A stretch of DNA of 64,000 bases from Propionispora sp. 2/2-37 (GTDB lineage: Bacteria > Bacillota > Negativicutes > Propionisporales > Propionisporaceae): the NCBI RefSeq assembly GCF_001298735.1, contig NZ_CYSP01000009.1, positions 62,001 to 126,000 on the forward strand, given 5' to 3'. Positions 18,381 through 27,756 of this stretch are shown here, one piece after another. The position numbers were made by a program, and so were the translations under genes. Within the stretch, counting starts at the first letter, position 1. Every line of letters begins with the position of its first letter. The notes under the pieces were generated by a model. The model did not search any database. It had not been told where the DNA came from and saw only the letters and a list, made by a program, of their open reading frames with translations.

Positions 18381-18396
18381 TTAAAATGCATATAAT
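18367..18396 (+). promoter_or_regulatory. Candidate promoter of the RNase J gene
   Basis: TTGTAT (18367-18372), 18-base spacer, TATAAT (18391-18396). The -35 lies inside the right arm of the dapA hairpin. Confidence 0.5.
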
Positions 18397-18498
18397 AAGG
18401 CAAATCGCTTCAGGATGAGTAAAAATGGGAAATGGCAGACAGCGTTACCTGGTTGCGAAAATTAAGAATGCGGCTAATTTATATATACGGAGGTGTGC

Positions 18499-20169
18499 TT
18501 GTTTTTGACGAAGATACCACCAAAATTGCAAATTATTCCTTTAGGTGGCTTGGGAGAAAGCGGGAAAAATATGATGGTTATCCGTTATGGTGATGATATC
18601 ATTGTGATTGATTCCGGCCTGATGTTTCCCGGAGAGGATATGCCGGGCATCGACTCGGTTATCCCGGATATTTCTTATTTAATTGATAATCAGGATTTAG
18701 TGCGCGCCATCATCTTGACCCACGGGCATGAAGCTCATATTGGTGCATTGCCATATGTTTTACGGAAATTAGATGTTCCCGTCTATGGCACAAGAATGAC
18801 ACTTGGAATTCTGGCCGGCAGGCTAAAGAAGAATAAACTTATACATTCTACGCTCGTTCCCGTAGAGCCCGGTGATCAACGACAAATTGGATTGTTCCAG
18901 GTTGGTTTCATCCGAGTCAGCCATAGCATTGCCGACAATGTGGCGGTTTCTGTCGGGACTCCCGCGGGAACCATTGTATATACCGGAGATTTTAAACTGG
19001 ACCAGACTCCGGTGGATGGAAAGGTTACCGATTTTTACAGGTTTGCCGATCTTGGGGATCAGGGTGTGCTTGTCCTTTTATCTGACAGCACTAATGCTGA
19101 GAAGCCGGGGTATACCAGGAGTGAAAAAACGGTAGGGAGGACCTTTGATGAAATTTTTCGCATGGCCCGTGCCCGCATTATTATCGCAACTTTTGCTTCT
19201 CATATTCACCGCATACAGCAAGTCTTTGATGTTGCCTGTAAATATCAAAGAAAAGTTGCCCTCTTAGGATACAACATGGTTGAAGTGGTCAAAGTTGCGC
19301 TGGAACTGGGATATCTTAATGTACCGGACGGTGTACTAATTGAAATGGATGAGATTGGTGATTATCCGGTTTCCGGCATTGTGATCCTTACTGTCGGCAG
19401 CCAGGCTGACCCCTTGGCTGCATTAAGCCAAAGAATGATGCCGGATCACCGTAAAATGGACGTTATTCCCGGTGATACTATTGTTATTTCAACTGCCCCT
19501 ATTCCCGGCAATGAAAAACTGCTGGCACGTACCATTGACTCCTTACTGCGCCAGGGAGCCGATGTTGTATATGGAACCATTTCAAAAGTTGATGTTTCCG
19601 GCCATGCAAGCCAGGAAGAATTAAAACTGATGCATAATCTGATTCGACCTAAATTTTTTGTTCCTGTTCATGGGGAATACCGTCATTTAAAAAGGCATGC
19701 GCAACTGGCGGAGGAAGTTGGAATGCCTAAGCAAAATATTTTTATTGTTGAGAACGGGCAGGTATTGGAATTCTCGCAAGATTCGGCCGCAATTGCTGGA
19801 AAGATAACGTCCGGTGATATTTTAATAGATGGTTTTGGTATCGGTGACGTGGGCAATATTGTGCTTAGGGATAGAAAACAGCTATCTCAGGACGGGATAT
19901 TGATTGTGGTGATTACTATGGATAAGCAAAGTGAAACGGTAGTTTCAGGACCGGACATTGTTTCGCGGGGATTTGTCTATGTGCGTGAATCGGAACAGCT
20001 TATGGAAGAAGCTAAAGGAAAAGTAAAGCAGGCGTTGGAAATCTTCGAAAAAAGCCACATTACGGAATGGGCGTCAATAAAAAATACAGTTCGCGACATA
20101 TTAGGTAAATATCTGTATGAACGGACTCGCCGCCGCCCGGTGATCTTGCCGATCATCATGGAGGTGTAG
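18499..20169 (+). CDS. rnjB: Ribonuclease J (RnjB position) with altered metal motif
   Basis: Metallo-beta-lactamase/beta-CASP ribonuclease of mRNA decay and rRNA maturation. About 556 residues. The start is uncertain: TTG 18499 lies five bases after GGAGG, while GTG 18493 overlaps it. Most motifs are normal: VIDSGLMFPGEDMPGIDSVIPD, RVSHSIADN, YTGDFKLDQTPVDG, SDSTNAEKPGYT, APIPGNE and VPVHGEYRHLK. The key metal motif HxHxDH reads HGHEAH (18721-18738), so the bridging Asp is Ala. B. subtilis RNase J2, in the same place after dapA, also has a degenerate motif and is a weak nuclease working with J1. A second, active RNase J elsewhere in the genome is expected. Confidence 0.92.
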   Translation: MFLTKIPPKLQIIPLGGLGESGKNMMVIRYGDDIIVIDSGLMFPGEDMPGIDSVIPDISYLIDNQDLVRAIILTHGHEAHIGALPYVLRKLDVPVYGTRMTLGILAGRLKKNKLIHSTLVPVEPGDQRQIGLFQVGFIRVSHSIADNVAVSVGTPAGTIVYTGDFKLDQTPVDGKVTDFYRFADLGDQGVLVLLSDSTNAEKPGYTRSEKTVGRTFDEIFRMARARIIIATFASHIHRIQQVFDVACKYQRKVALLGYNMVEVVKVALELGYLNVPDGVLIEMDEIGDYPVSGIVILTVGSQADPLAALSQRMMPDHRKMDVIPGDTIVISTAPIPGNEKLLARTIDSLLRQGADVVYGTISKVDVSGHASQEELKLMHNLIRPKFFVPVHGEYRHLKRHAQLAEEVGMPKQNIFIVENGQVLEFSQDSAAIAGKITSGDILIDGFGIGDVGNIVLRDRKQLSQDGILIVVITMDKQSETVVSGPDIVSRGFVYVRESEQLMEEAKGKVKQALEIFEKSHITEWASIKNTVRDILGKYLYERTRRRPVILPIIMEV

Positions 20170-20172
20170 GAA

Positions 20173-20198
20173 GCAACCTTGTGTTAAGGTTGTTTTTT
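20173..20198 (+). terminator. Intrinsic terminator after RNase J
   Basis: CAACCTT-GTGTT-AAGGTTG hairpin followed by TTTTTT. Confidence 0.85.
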
Positions 20199-20275
20199 AT
20201 GTGTCGTTATTGCAGGGTATGAAAGTCTATTCAACGTCAATACTATAAGTGATCAATCATATGGGAGGTAATGTG

Positions 20276-21055
20276 ATGCTAGAAAATGACAATCCGGTAG
20301 TTCCTATGCCAGAGACTCCGGAGACACCGGATCATCCGGCAACACCTGAGCCACAAAAGAAAACAAAACGGGCAAGAAAAGCGGCGGAAACGGCCGGAAA
20401 TATTCAGGAACTGGGATCGACCGAAGTTCCGACGGCGAAAAGCAATATTCATGTCATGACGATAATTGGGCAAATTGAGGGGCATATGGTACTGCCGCCA
20501 CAAAATAAAACAACAAAATATGAACATATTATGCCTCAATTAGTGGCTATAGAACAGAACCCGGAGATTGAAGGCTTACTGTTATTACTAAATACAGTTG
20601 GGGGCGATGTGGAGGCGGGACTTGCTATTGCAGAATTAATTGCCAGTATGTCGAAACCGTCGGTTTCTATCGTTTTAGGCGGTGGACACAGTATTGGCGC
20701 ACCTATTGCAGTTTCGGCAACCTATTCTTTTATTGTGGAAAGCGCCAGCATGACAATACATCCCATTAGACTGACAGGGCTGGTTATCGGAGCGCCAAGC
20801 TCCTTTGATTATTTGGAAAAAATGCAGGAACGGGTTAATAAATTTGTTGTTTCTCACTCAGAGATTACAGAGAAAAAATGGAAGGAGTTATTATACAAAA
20901 CAGGAGAATTGTCCAGAGATATAGGGACATCGGTTATTGGCAAAGATGCCGTTCATTATGGGTTAATTAATGAAGTGGGGGGAGTGGCCCAGGCGCAACA
21001 AAAGCTACAGCAGCTCATTAGTGTACAAAAAGACAGTAAGGGGATGAAACAGTAA
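20276..21055 (+). CDS. tepA: ClpP-fold protease TepA
   Basis: About 259 residues. The first 65 are Pro/Thr/Lys rich and likely disordered; a ClpP/crotonase-fold domain follows. The nucleophile Ser is in [11 protein letters not shown] (about 140), preceded by the oxyanion loop [13 protein letters not shown], and [10 protein letters not shown] supplies the likely catalytic His. TepA is located between rnjB and ylzJ-spoIIIE in Bacillus as here. ATG 20276 lies seven bases after GGAGG at 20264-20268. Linked to secretion or spore DNA protection in Bacillus; substrate unknown here. Confidence 0.92.
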   Translation: MLENDNPVVPMPETPETPDHPATPEPQKKTKRARKAAETAGNIQELGSTEVPTAKSNIHVMTIIGQIEGHMVLPPQNKTTKYEHIMPQLVAIEQNPEIEGLLLLLNTVGGDVEAGLAIAELIASMSKPSVSIVLGGGHSIGAPIAVSATYSFIVESASMTIHPIRLTGLVIGAPSSFDYLEKMQERVNKFVVSHSEITEKKWKELLYKTGELSRDIGTSVIGKDAVHYGLINEVGGVAQAQQKLQQLISVQKDSKGMKQ

Positions 21056-21285
21056 TGATTTTATGGACAGTCATGCCGACAGAACTAATCTTTGACACGG
21101 CAGGATATCAGCCTTGTTACGAGGAAGTAAAAATGGATGGTACAAGTTTGCTGGTTGAGAGAATAAATGCTACACAATGCAAGATTGTCCGTTTGTTGGC
21201 GACCGATCCCATGCAGTTTTTGCGACCGGAGTTACAACCGGGAAGTATAGTGGAGTATTACCCGTTCATTGAGGCGCTCAGATAA
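21055..21285 (+). CDS. ylzJ: YlzJ-like small protein
   Basis: 76 residues starting [13 protein letters not shown], the typical opening of YlzJ. Its ATG overlaps the tepA stop by one base, so translation is probably coupled. Function unknown; conserved next to tepA and spoIIIE in spore-formers. The last codons lie in the left arm of the terminator hairpin. Confidence 0.88.
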   Translation: MILWTVMPTELIFDTAGYQPCYEEVKMDGTSLLVERINATQCKIVRLLATDPMQFLRPELQPGSIVEYYPFIEALR

Positions 21286-21300
21286 TAGAGCGCTTTTTTT
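21274..21300 (+). terminator. Intrinsic terminator overlapping the ylzJ stop
   Basis: GCGCTC-AGATAATA-GAGCGC hairpin followed by TTTTTTT. The ylzJ stop codon is in the loop. Confidence 0.8.
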
Positions 21301-21359
21301 ACAAAAAATAAAGGATTTTATAGTAGGACGTAGAAAAAAATAGTTCAGGGGTGATGTAA

Positions 21360-23543
21360 TTGCCTAAAGTTTTTTCGGAACTGACGCCGGAAACAAAGTA
21401 TGAGTTGTTAGGCATTATTTTATTTACTGCAGGCGTTTTGGCATTTCTCAGTCTCCTTGGTTTGCATACCGGCCCTATTGGACTGTTTACAGCCAAATTA
21501 CAGCGGTATGTATGTGGAATTGGTGCGCCTTTAGTTCCCGTAGTCGTAATGGCCATTGGTTTGCGTTATATTTGGACACGGCTTCCTATTGTCTATTCCT
21601 TGAAGTTTTGGGGCTTGTTCTTATTATACATACTTCTGTTAGCTATCTTCCATCATTTCAAGATTCCAGCCGGTGAAGAAATTTTGCCCGGAAGTTTAAT
21701 ACCTGGCGGTGGTATTATCGGTGGAATGCTTTTATTTTTTTTGCGTAAACTCTTCGGAGTTGACGGTTCCTTGGTAGTGCTGATTTCTTTGACTGTTTGT
21801 GCTGTTATTGGAACAACTACTTGGTCGATTCACCGCACTCTTTTTCTGGCCAGACAAAAGGCCTCAGAAGGCTTGGAGAGCGCGAGGGAGGCAATTGCCT
21901 CTGCTCGTGATACTTTAGTGGAAAAAACACTCTGGGAAGAGCCGGAGGATAGTGGCCCTATGTTTCGGCCACGGTCCTTTTACAATCAGGAAAAAGACAA
22001 ACGGTATGTTGCCGATAAAACCCCGGATGAATTGCCGGAGCGTAAACCACAGTCTGCTGAATTGAATGAAACTCCGGCGGAAGTAGATTTGAACGGGAAT
22101 GCAAAGGAGGACGCTTCTTATGTTTTGCCCCCCTTGTCTATCTTAAAGAAAATAGCAAAAAACAAGCAGCCAAGAGCCTCCAGAGAAATAGAAGAAAATG
22201 CCCAAATTCTTATAGGAACATTGGCAAGTTTCGGGGTAAACGCAAAAATTATCAATACCTGTCAGGGACCGGCAGTAACGCGCTATGAGCTTGAACCGGC
22301 TCCAGGCGTCAAGGTAAGTAAAATTGTTGGTCTGGCGGATGATATTGCTTTAAAATTAGCGGCAACGGGAGTTCGGATTGAGGCTCCCATACCGGGAAAA
22401 GCCGCTATTGGCATTGAAGTACCTAACAAAGATATTGCAGGAGTGCATTTGCGTGAGGTATTAGAAAGTGAAGTCATTAAAAAGACGGTTTCCAAACTTA
22501 CAGTTGCTTTGGGAAAGGATATTGCCGGACAACCGATTTGGGCTGATTTAGCTAAAATGCCGCATTTATTAGTGGCAGGGGCCACCGGGTCAGGCAAAAG
22601 TGTCTGCATCAATACATTGATTACCAGTATTCTGTTTCGGGCAAAGCCAACAGAGGCGAAGTTTATTCTTATTGATCCCAAAGTGGTTGAGCTATCAAAT
22701 TACAACGGAATACCCCATTTAATGACCCCGGTGGTTACCAATGCGAAAAAAGCGGCGTCATCGTTGAACTGGGCTGTCCAGGAAATGGAACGGCGTTATG
22801 CGGTTTTTGCCACTGCCGGTGTACGTGATATCAGTCGCTATAATGAAACGATAGAAGGGGAAGGTTTGCCGCTGATTGTGATCATTATCGATGAATTAGC
22901 TGATTTGATGATGGCGGCACCGGTTGATGTTGAGGACGCTATTTGCCGGCTGGCACAAAAGGCCCGGGCAGCCGGTATACACCTGGTTTTGGCCACTCAA
23001 CGGCCTTCTGTTGACGTTATTACCGGTACTATTAAAGCAAATGTTCCTTCCCGTATCTCTTTTGCGGTTTCTTCACAGATTGATTCCCGAACAATTTTAG
23101 ATATGGCCGGGGCGGAAAAACTTTTGGGAAAAGGGGATATGCTTTTTTATCCTGTTGGAGCGCCTAAACCGTTGCGTGTTCAAGGAGCTTTTATTTCCGA
23201 TGATGAAGTAGAAAATTTGGTGAATTATATAAAACATCAGGCGGAGCCGGAGTACACAGAAGGCATTACGACCTGTGAAAGTCAAAATCAACCGCAGGAG
23301 AACAAAGAAACGGAAAGTTATGAAGATGAACTTCTGCAAGAAGCTGTGCGAATGGTGCTGGAAACGGGACAGGCATCCGTATCCATGCTGCAGCGCAAAT
23401 TCCGTATTGGTTACACCCGGGCTGCCAGACTCATTGATACTATGGAAGAAATGCATATTGTCGGACCCAATATGGGCAGTAAAGCACGTGAAATATTGAT
23501 GACTTCGGATCAGATTTTTGCGCGTTACTTTAAAGATGAGTAG
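21360..23543 (+). CDS. spoIIIE: DNA translocase FtsK/SpoIIIE
   Basis: Pumps chromosomal DNA through the closing septum in division or into the forespore. 727 residues. Four to five N-terminal membrane segments (about 15-175), an acidic/Pro-rich linker (175-255), then the motor domain with Walker A GATGSGKS (about 407) and Walker [13 protein letters not shown] (about 510), and a C-terminal winged-helix gamma domain (about 655-727) that reads oriented DNA sites. TTG start 21360 with AGGGGTG upstream; no better start exists. Same place as B. subtilis spoIIIE. Confidence 0.95.
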   Translation: MPKVFSELTPETKYELLGIILFTAGVLAFLSLLGLHTGPIGLFTAKLQRYVCGIGAPLVPVVVMAIGLRYIWTRLPIVYSLKFWGLFLLYILLLAIFHHFKIPAGEEILPGSLIPGGGIIGGMLLFFLRKLFGVDGSLVVLISLTVCAVIGTTTWSIHRTLFLARQKASEGLESAREAIASARDTLVEKTLWEEPEDSGPMFRPRSFYNQEKDKRYVADKTPDELPERKPQSAELNETPAEVDLNGNAKEDASYVLPPLSILKKIAKNKQPRASREIEENAQILIGTLASFGVNAKIINTCQGPAVTRYELEPAPGVKVSKIVGLADDIALKLAATGVRIEAPIPGKAAIGIEVPNKDIAGVHLREVLESEVIKKTVSKLTVALGKDIAGQPIWADLAKMPHLLVAGATGSGKSVCINTLITSILFRAKPTEAKFILIDPKVVELSNYNGIPHLMTPVVTNAKKAASSLNWAVQEMERRYAVFATAGVRDISRYNETIEGEGLPLIVIIIDELADLMMAAPVDVEDAICRLAQKARAAGIHLVLATQRPSVDVITGTIKANVPSRISFAVSSQIDSRTILDMAGAEKLLGKGDMLFYPVGAPKPLRVQGAFISDDEVENLVNYIKHQAEPEYTEGITTCESQNQPQENKETESYEDELLQEAVRMVLETGQASVSMLQRKFRIGYTRAARLIDTMEEMHIVGPNMGSKAREILMTSDQIFARYFKDE

Positions 23544-23581
23544 TAAATAATGACTATTAGCATGAGTAAGGAGGATGTTTC

Positions 23582-24340
23582 ATGAACAGCGTTGGTGAAA
23601 TATTACGCTCTGAACGGGAAAAAAAAGGTTTATCAATTAAAGATGTGGAGTCGGCAACAAGTATCAGAGCCCTATACATACAGTCCATTGAACAAGGTGA
23701 ATTTCAGGTGATTCCGGGGGAAGTATATCTTAAAGGATTCATTCGAAATTATGCCAACTATTTGGGGCTTAACGGTCAGGAAATGGTAAATTTATATCGT
23801 CAAGAGCAAAATCCCGCTGTTTCTCAAGAGGCTTCTGCAGAGACTAAAGGTGTTTCAGCGGAACCGTCGGACACTTCTGGCGAAAAAACAGAATCTACGG
23901 GAATACTAAAGTGGGTAATTATTCTGTTTTTAGCGATAGGGGCCAGTGGAGCGGCATGGTGGTTTATTGGTGGAACTCAGGAGCCGGAGGCAACACCTCC
24001 GCCGGTTAATAAACAACAGCAAGCCGCTCCGGCTCCTGCACCGGTTCCCGTTACACCTCCGACTCAGCAAGCTCCACCTGCTCCTGCGGTCCAGGCTAAA
24101 CCTGTTAGTGTAACGGCAAAATTTACCGAGGCAAGCTGGATATCTGTAACTATTGACGGGAAAAATAGTTTTGAGGGTATTCCTCAGGCAGGCGAATCCA
24201 TGACTTGGGATGCGCAGAAGAGCATTGCAGTAAAACTGGGAAATGCCGGTGGCGTAGACTGGGTATATAACGGTCAAGCGGTGGGAAAACTCGGAAATAA
24301 AGGTGAAGTCGTAACAAAGATCTTTAATGCAAAACAATAA
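23582..24340 (+). CDS. ymfM: RodZ-like helix-turn-helix membrane protein (YmfM type)
   Basis: 252 residues: N-terminal RodZ-type HTH domain (VGEILRSEREKKGLSIKDV, residues 3-75), a spacer, one membrane segment (WVIILFLAIGASGAAWWFI, about 107-127), a Pro/Gln/Ala-rich linker (about 133-175) and a C-terminal DUF4115-type beta domain outside (VSVTAKFTEASWISVTIDG). RodZ links MreB to the envelope in rod-shaped cells. Its place after spoIIIE is that of B. subtilis ymfM. Confidence 0.88.
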   Translation: MNSVGEILRSEREKKGLSIKDVESATSIRALYIQSIEQGEFQVIPGEVYLKGFIRNYANYLGLNGQEMVNLYRQEQNPAVSQEASAETKGVSAEPSDTSGEKTESTGILKWVIILFLAIGASGAAWWFIGGTQEPEATPPPVNKQQQAAPAPAPVPVTPPTQQAPPAPAVQAKPVSVTAKFTEASWISVTIDGKNSFEGIPQAGESMTWDAQKSIAVKLGNAGGVDWVYNGQAVGKLGNKGEVVTKIFNAKQ

Positions 24341-24364
24341 AAGCCTATTCAGGCTTTTTTATTT
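24339..24364 (+). terminator. Intrinsic terminator after the RodZ-like gene
   Basis: AAGCCT-ATTC-AGGCTT hairpin followed by TTTTATTTT. Confidence 0.8.
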
Positions 24365-24379
24365 TGGGAGTTAAATATA

Positions 24380-26290
24380 ATGAATAGATTTTTACCAATA
24401 TCGATGGATGATGTAAAAAAACGGGGCTGGTCACAGTTGGATTTTATCCTGGTAAGCGGAGATGCTTATGTTGATCATCCCAGTTTTGGTCCGGCCATCA
24501 TCGGCCGGCTGTTAGAGAAATATGGCTATAAGGTGGGAATCATTGCTCAGCCGGATTGGCGTTCGGTAACTGACTTTAAAAAGCTGGGTAAACCGCGCCT
24601 GGGGTTTTTGGTCACTGCCGGCAATTTGGATTCTATGCTGAATAAATTTACGGCAGCAAAAAAATACCGCAGCACGGACAGTTATTCTCCCGGAGGAGTA
24701 GCGGGGCAACGGCCTGATCGTGCCGCAATTGTTTATTCCAACCGGATACGGGAAGCATATAAACATGTCCCGGTTATCGTAGGGGGAATTGAAGCCAGCC
24801 TTAGGCGCTTTGCCCATTATGATTATTGGTCGGACAGCGTACGCCGTTCCTTATTGATTGATAGTAAAGCTGATCTGTTGATTTATGGCATGGGGGAAAA
24901 ACAAAGTCTTGAAATTGCCAGGCAGTTAGCAGAAGGTATTAATGTGGCAAATATCCGCGATGTCCGCGGAACCTGCTACCGCACACCTGATCTGGAACAT
25001 TTATGGGATTTTATTGAGGTCCCGGACTATAGCGCTGTTAGTACGAATAAACGAAGTTTTGCAGAGGCTTTTAAAGTGCAATATCTGGAACAGGATCCGA
25101 TTCGGGGGAAAATTATTGTTCAACAGTTCGATAATCAGTATGTGGTACAGAACCCCCCTGCACTCCCGTTATCTACGGTAGAAATGGATGAAATCTACGG
25201 CCTGCCGTATCAACGGACCTATCATCCGGTGTATGAAGCAGTCGGTGGAGTGCCTGCCATTCAGGAGGTGAAGTTCAGTATTGTAAGCCACCGTGGCTGT
25301 TTTGGCGGGTGTTCTTTTTGTGCCATTGTTTCCCATCAAGGAAGAATCATACAGAACCGCAGTAAGGAATCCATTGTGACAGAAGCCAGACTGATTACGG
25401 CGCTGCCTGACTTCAAAGGCTATATCCATGATGTGGGAGGACCAACGGCAAATTTCAGGCAGCCCTCCTGCCAGACGCAATTGGAGCGGGGCTCCTGCCG
25501 GGGACGGCAATGCCTTCACCCGGAGCCATGCAGCAGACTGAATGCTGATCATTCGGAATATTTGGATATGTTAAGAACAATACGGTCTCTGCCAAAGGTG
25601 AAAAAGGTCTTTATCCGTTCCGGATTGCGGTACGATTATCTGCTGGCTGGAAATAATAAAGAGTTTTTACGGGAACTTTGTAAGTATCATGTAAGCGGGC
25701 AGCTAAAAATTGCTCCTGAGCATATTGCGCCGCAAGTAACTCGGCTTATGGGCAAAGCAGGAAAAAGTATTTACCTTAAATTTATGAAAGACTATCAACG
25801 CATCAACCAAGAAATTGGCAAAGAGCAGTATTTGGTACCTTATTTCATGTCCAGTCATCCAGGGGCCGGACTAAAAGAAGCGGTCGAACTGGCGGAGTTT
25901 ATTCGTGATTTAGGGTATCGTCCCGAGCAAGTGCAGGATTTCATTCCCACACCGGGAAGTCTGTCAACATGTATGTACTATACCGGCATCCATCCATTAA
26001 CCGGTGAAAAAGTATATGTGGCTAAAGATCGTCATGAAAAAAAATTGCAGCGAGCTTTACTGCAATACCGTGATCCTAAATATTATCAACTGGTGTACGA
26101 AGCACTTACTAAAGCCAAACGGCAGGATCTGATCGGTTTCGGACCAAAATGTCTTATTCGTCCGCAACAGCATAGTCAGCCTAGGCAGAAGGGAATAAGT
26201 ACAGACTTATCTTTTTCAAACAAACGGCTTGACCGGTTTTCTGTGGGGGATGCAAGGATGAAAAAGGCTGTACGAAAGAAGCGACGCTGA
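24380..26290 (+). CDS. YgiQ-family radical SAM protein
   Basis: 636 residues. The N-terminal half ([36 protein letters not shown]) is the YgiQ domain, a B12-binding-like fold. The radical SAM cluster motif is [13 protein letters not shown] (C-x3-C-x2-C, about residue 308). The C-terminal basic tail is typical. The reaction is unknown in the family. It follows the previous terminator by only 16 bases, so transcription probably depends on read-through or a promoter inside the preceding gene. Confidence 0.92.
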   Translation: MNRFLPISMDDVKKRGWSQLDFILVSGDAYVDHPSFGPAIIGRLLEKYGYKVGIIAQPDWRSVTDFKKLGKPRLGFLVTAGNLDSMLNKFTAAKKYRSTDSYSPGGVAGQRPDRAAIVYSNRIREAYKHVPVIVGGIEASLRRFAHYDYWSDSVRRSLLIDSKADLLIYGMGEKQSLEIARQLAEGINVANIRDVRGTCYRTPDLEHLWDFIEVPDYSAVSTNKRSFAEAFKVQYLEQDPIRGKIIVQQFDNQYVVQNPPALPLSTVEMDEIYGLPYQRTYHPVYEAVGGVPAIQEVKFSIVSHRGCFGGCSFCAIVSHQGRIIQNRSKESIVTEARLITALPDFKGYIHDVGGPTANFRQPSCQTQLERGSCRGRQCLHPEPCSRLNADHSEYLDMLRTIRSLPKVKKVFIRSGLRYDYLLAGNNKEFLRELCKYHVSGQLKIAPEHIAPQVTRLMGKAGKSIYLKFMKDYQRINQEIGKEQYLVPYFMSSHPGAGLKEAVELAEFIRDLGYRPEQVQDFIPTPGSLSTCMYYTGIHPLTGEKVYVAKDRHEKKLQRALLQYRDPKYYQLVYEALTKAKRQDLIGFGPKCLIRPQQHSQPRQKGISTDLSFSNKRLDRFSVGDARMKKAVRKKRR

Positions 26291-26479
26291 TAACATTACG
26301 GATCTAGGCTATACTAACAATAGAACAATGATTGTAGCGAAGCATAAATGGATCCTGCCAGTAGTACGGTTGTTCCAAAGGTTCATTATAGTCATCTGTG
26401 GATGGTTCCTATTTTCTTTATGGTTATGAAAATTAGTAGAATCAAAGCAGTAGCGTCATTTCTTAGTAGGAAATTTTTC

Positions 26480-26508
26480 TTGCATGACGAAAGAATAAAA
26501 GGTATAGT
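26480..26508 (+). promoter_or_regulatory. Promoter of the solute-binding protein gene
   Basis: TTGCAT (26480-26485), 17-base spacer, TATAGT (26503-26508). The preceding 190 bases (26291-26480) hold no recognisable gene. Confidence 0.55.
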
Positions 26509-26546
26509 ATTATTGTTTTGTATTTACGTTTAGTTGGAGGGAATAT

Positions 26547-27722
26547 ATGCGACGTTATTTATGGGTCTTATTTGTTTCCTATTTATTGATCATCGCAGTC
26601 GTCTCGGGTAGCACCTACCTGTCTGGACAAGCAGGGAAACAACAAGAAAAAGATGCCAAAAGTATTACCGTATATACAGCATTGCCTCTGGAGCAAATAG
26701 AGCCTTTGGCTCAGGATTTCGAAAGCAGTCAGGGTATTCGGGTCAATATTGTACCTTTGTCTGAGAATGATCTGATTACAAGGGTAAATAGTGAAAAAAG
26801 TACACCGCAGGCGGATTTAGTTTTAGCGAATCAGTCGGTGCTGGAACAGTTAAAGACTGCTAAAGCACTGCTGCCTTACACCTCTGAACAGACAGACATT
26901 ATTCCTCACCGCTTTGTTGATAAGGATAATTATTGGACAGGCATTTGGTATGATCCGATCGTATTTGCCGTTAACCGGGATTTCCTGAAAAAAATGCCGC
27001 AACCGCTTACGAAATGGACAAATTTAGTACAGGCATCCGATTCAGCGAATGTCAATACGGCCAGCCATGAAAATGAAGCGAATCCCGCCAGTCAACCTGA
27101 CAATAACAAGGATGTTCATGTTTCTGATAGAACAACAACGGATGCTAAATTAGCAACGAAACCAGCAGCCGCAGTTAATAATCTAAGGGTTGGAATTACT
27201 GATTTTCTGGCTTCGGAGGCTTCGGCGAATTTGTTATATACATTAGTATCGGTTAACGGAGAAAATCAGACACTGGCCTTTTTTAAGCAGCTTCATCCGC
27301 ACATTGTACAATATGCCAAGTTTTTGGCTACTCCTGTTCGAATGGCTGCTTTGAGTGAGGTGGATATCGCCATTGCTGTTCAAAGTGAAGCCATGCGTTA
27401 TGTACGGGACAATTTTCCGCTGACCATTCTTTATCCTGAAGAAGGGACCGCTTATCTGTTGACAGGAGCGGCTCTGGTAAAGGATTCTTCCCATAGTGCG
27501 GAAGCCAAACAGTTTCTTGAATGGCTGATACAAGATCATGCGCAGGCAGTCTTACAGAAAAATAAGTTGTATTTTATCCCGGCTAATCCGGCAAATCAGG
27601 CTTATAAGGAATATGAAGCCCAGAATATTAAATTGTTAGAGAATCGCGTGAATGACCGGGAGCAGCAACGCCAACTGCTTGACCGGTGGGTAGCGACAGT
27701 GCGTTTAAATACAAAACAGTAG
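26547..27722 (+). CDS. Periplasmic-binding-protein-like (type II) solute-binding protein
   Basis: 391 residues. An N-terminal hydrophobic segment (residues 5-25) has no Cys lipobox, so it is a signal anchor or cleaved signal. The mature part resembles iron/2-aminoethylphosphonate-type binding proteins: ITVYTALPLEQIEPLAQDFE (about 40), YWTGIWYDPIVFAVNRDF and AKQFLEWLIQDHAQ. A low-complexity stretch rich in Ala, Asn, Asp and Ser (about residues 160-212) interrupts the fold and looks like a flexible insert between lobes. No permease or ATPase gene is adjacent. SD TTGGAGGG precedes ATG 26547. Confidence 0.75.
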   Translation: MRRYLWVLFVSYLLIIAVVSGSTYLSGQAGKQQEKDAKSITVYTALPLEQIEPLAQDFESSQGIRVNIVPLSENDLITRVNSEKSTPQADLVLANQSVLEQLKTAKALLPYTSEQTDIIPHRFVDKDNYWTGIWYDPIVFAVNRDFLKKMPQPLTKWTNLVQASDSANVNTASHENEANPASQPDNNKDVHVSDRTTTDAKLATKPAAAVNNLRVGITDFLASEASANLLYTLVSVNGENQTLAFFKQLHPHIVQYAKFLATPVRMAALSEVDIAIAVQSEAMRYVRDNFPLTILYPEEGTAYLLTGAALVKDSSHSAEAKQFLEWLIQDHAQAVLQKNKLYFIPANPANQAYKEYEAQNIKLLENRVNDREQQRQLLDRWVATVRLNTKQ

Positions 27723-27756
27723 TGGTTAACCCTGTAGAAGTTTAGGAGGAGAATTC

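Noticed and set aside
26348-26533. 61-codon ORF before the solute-binding protein
   Set aside because: No SD, overlaps the promoter, composition not protein-like.
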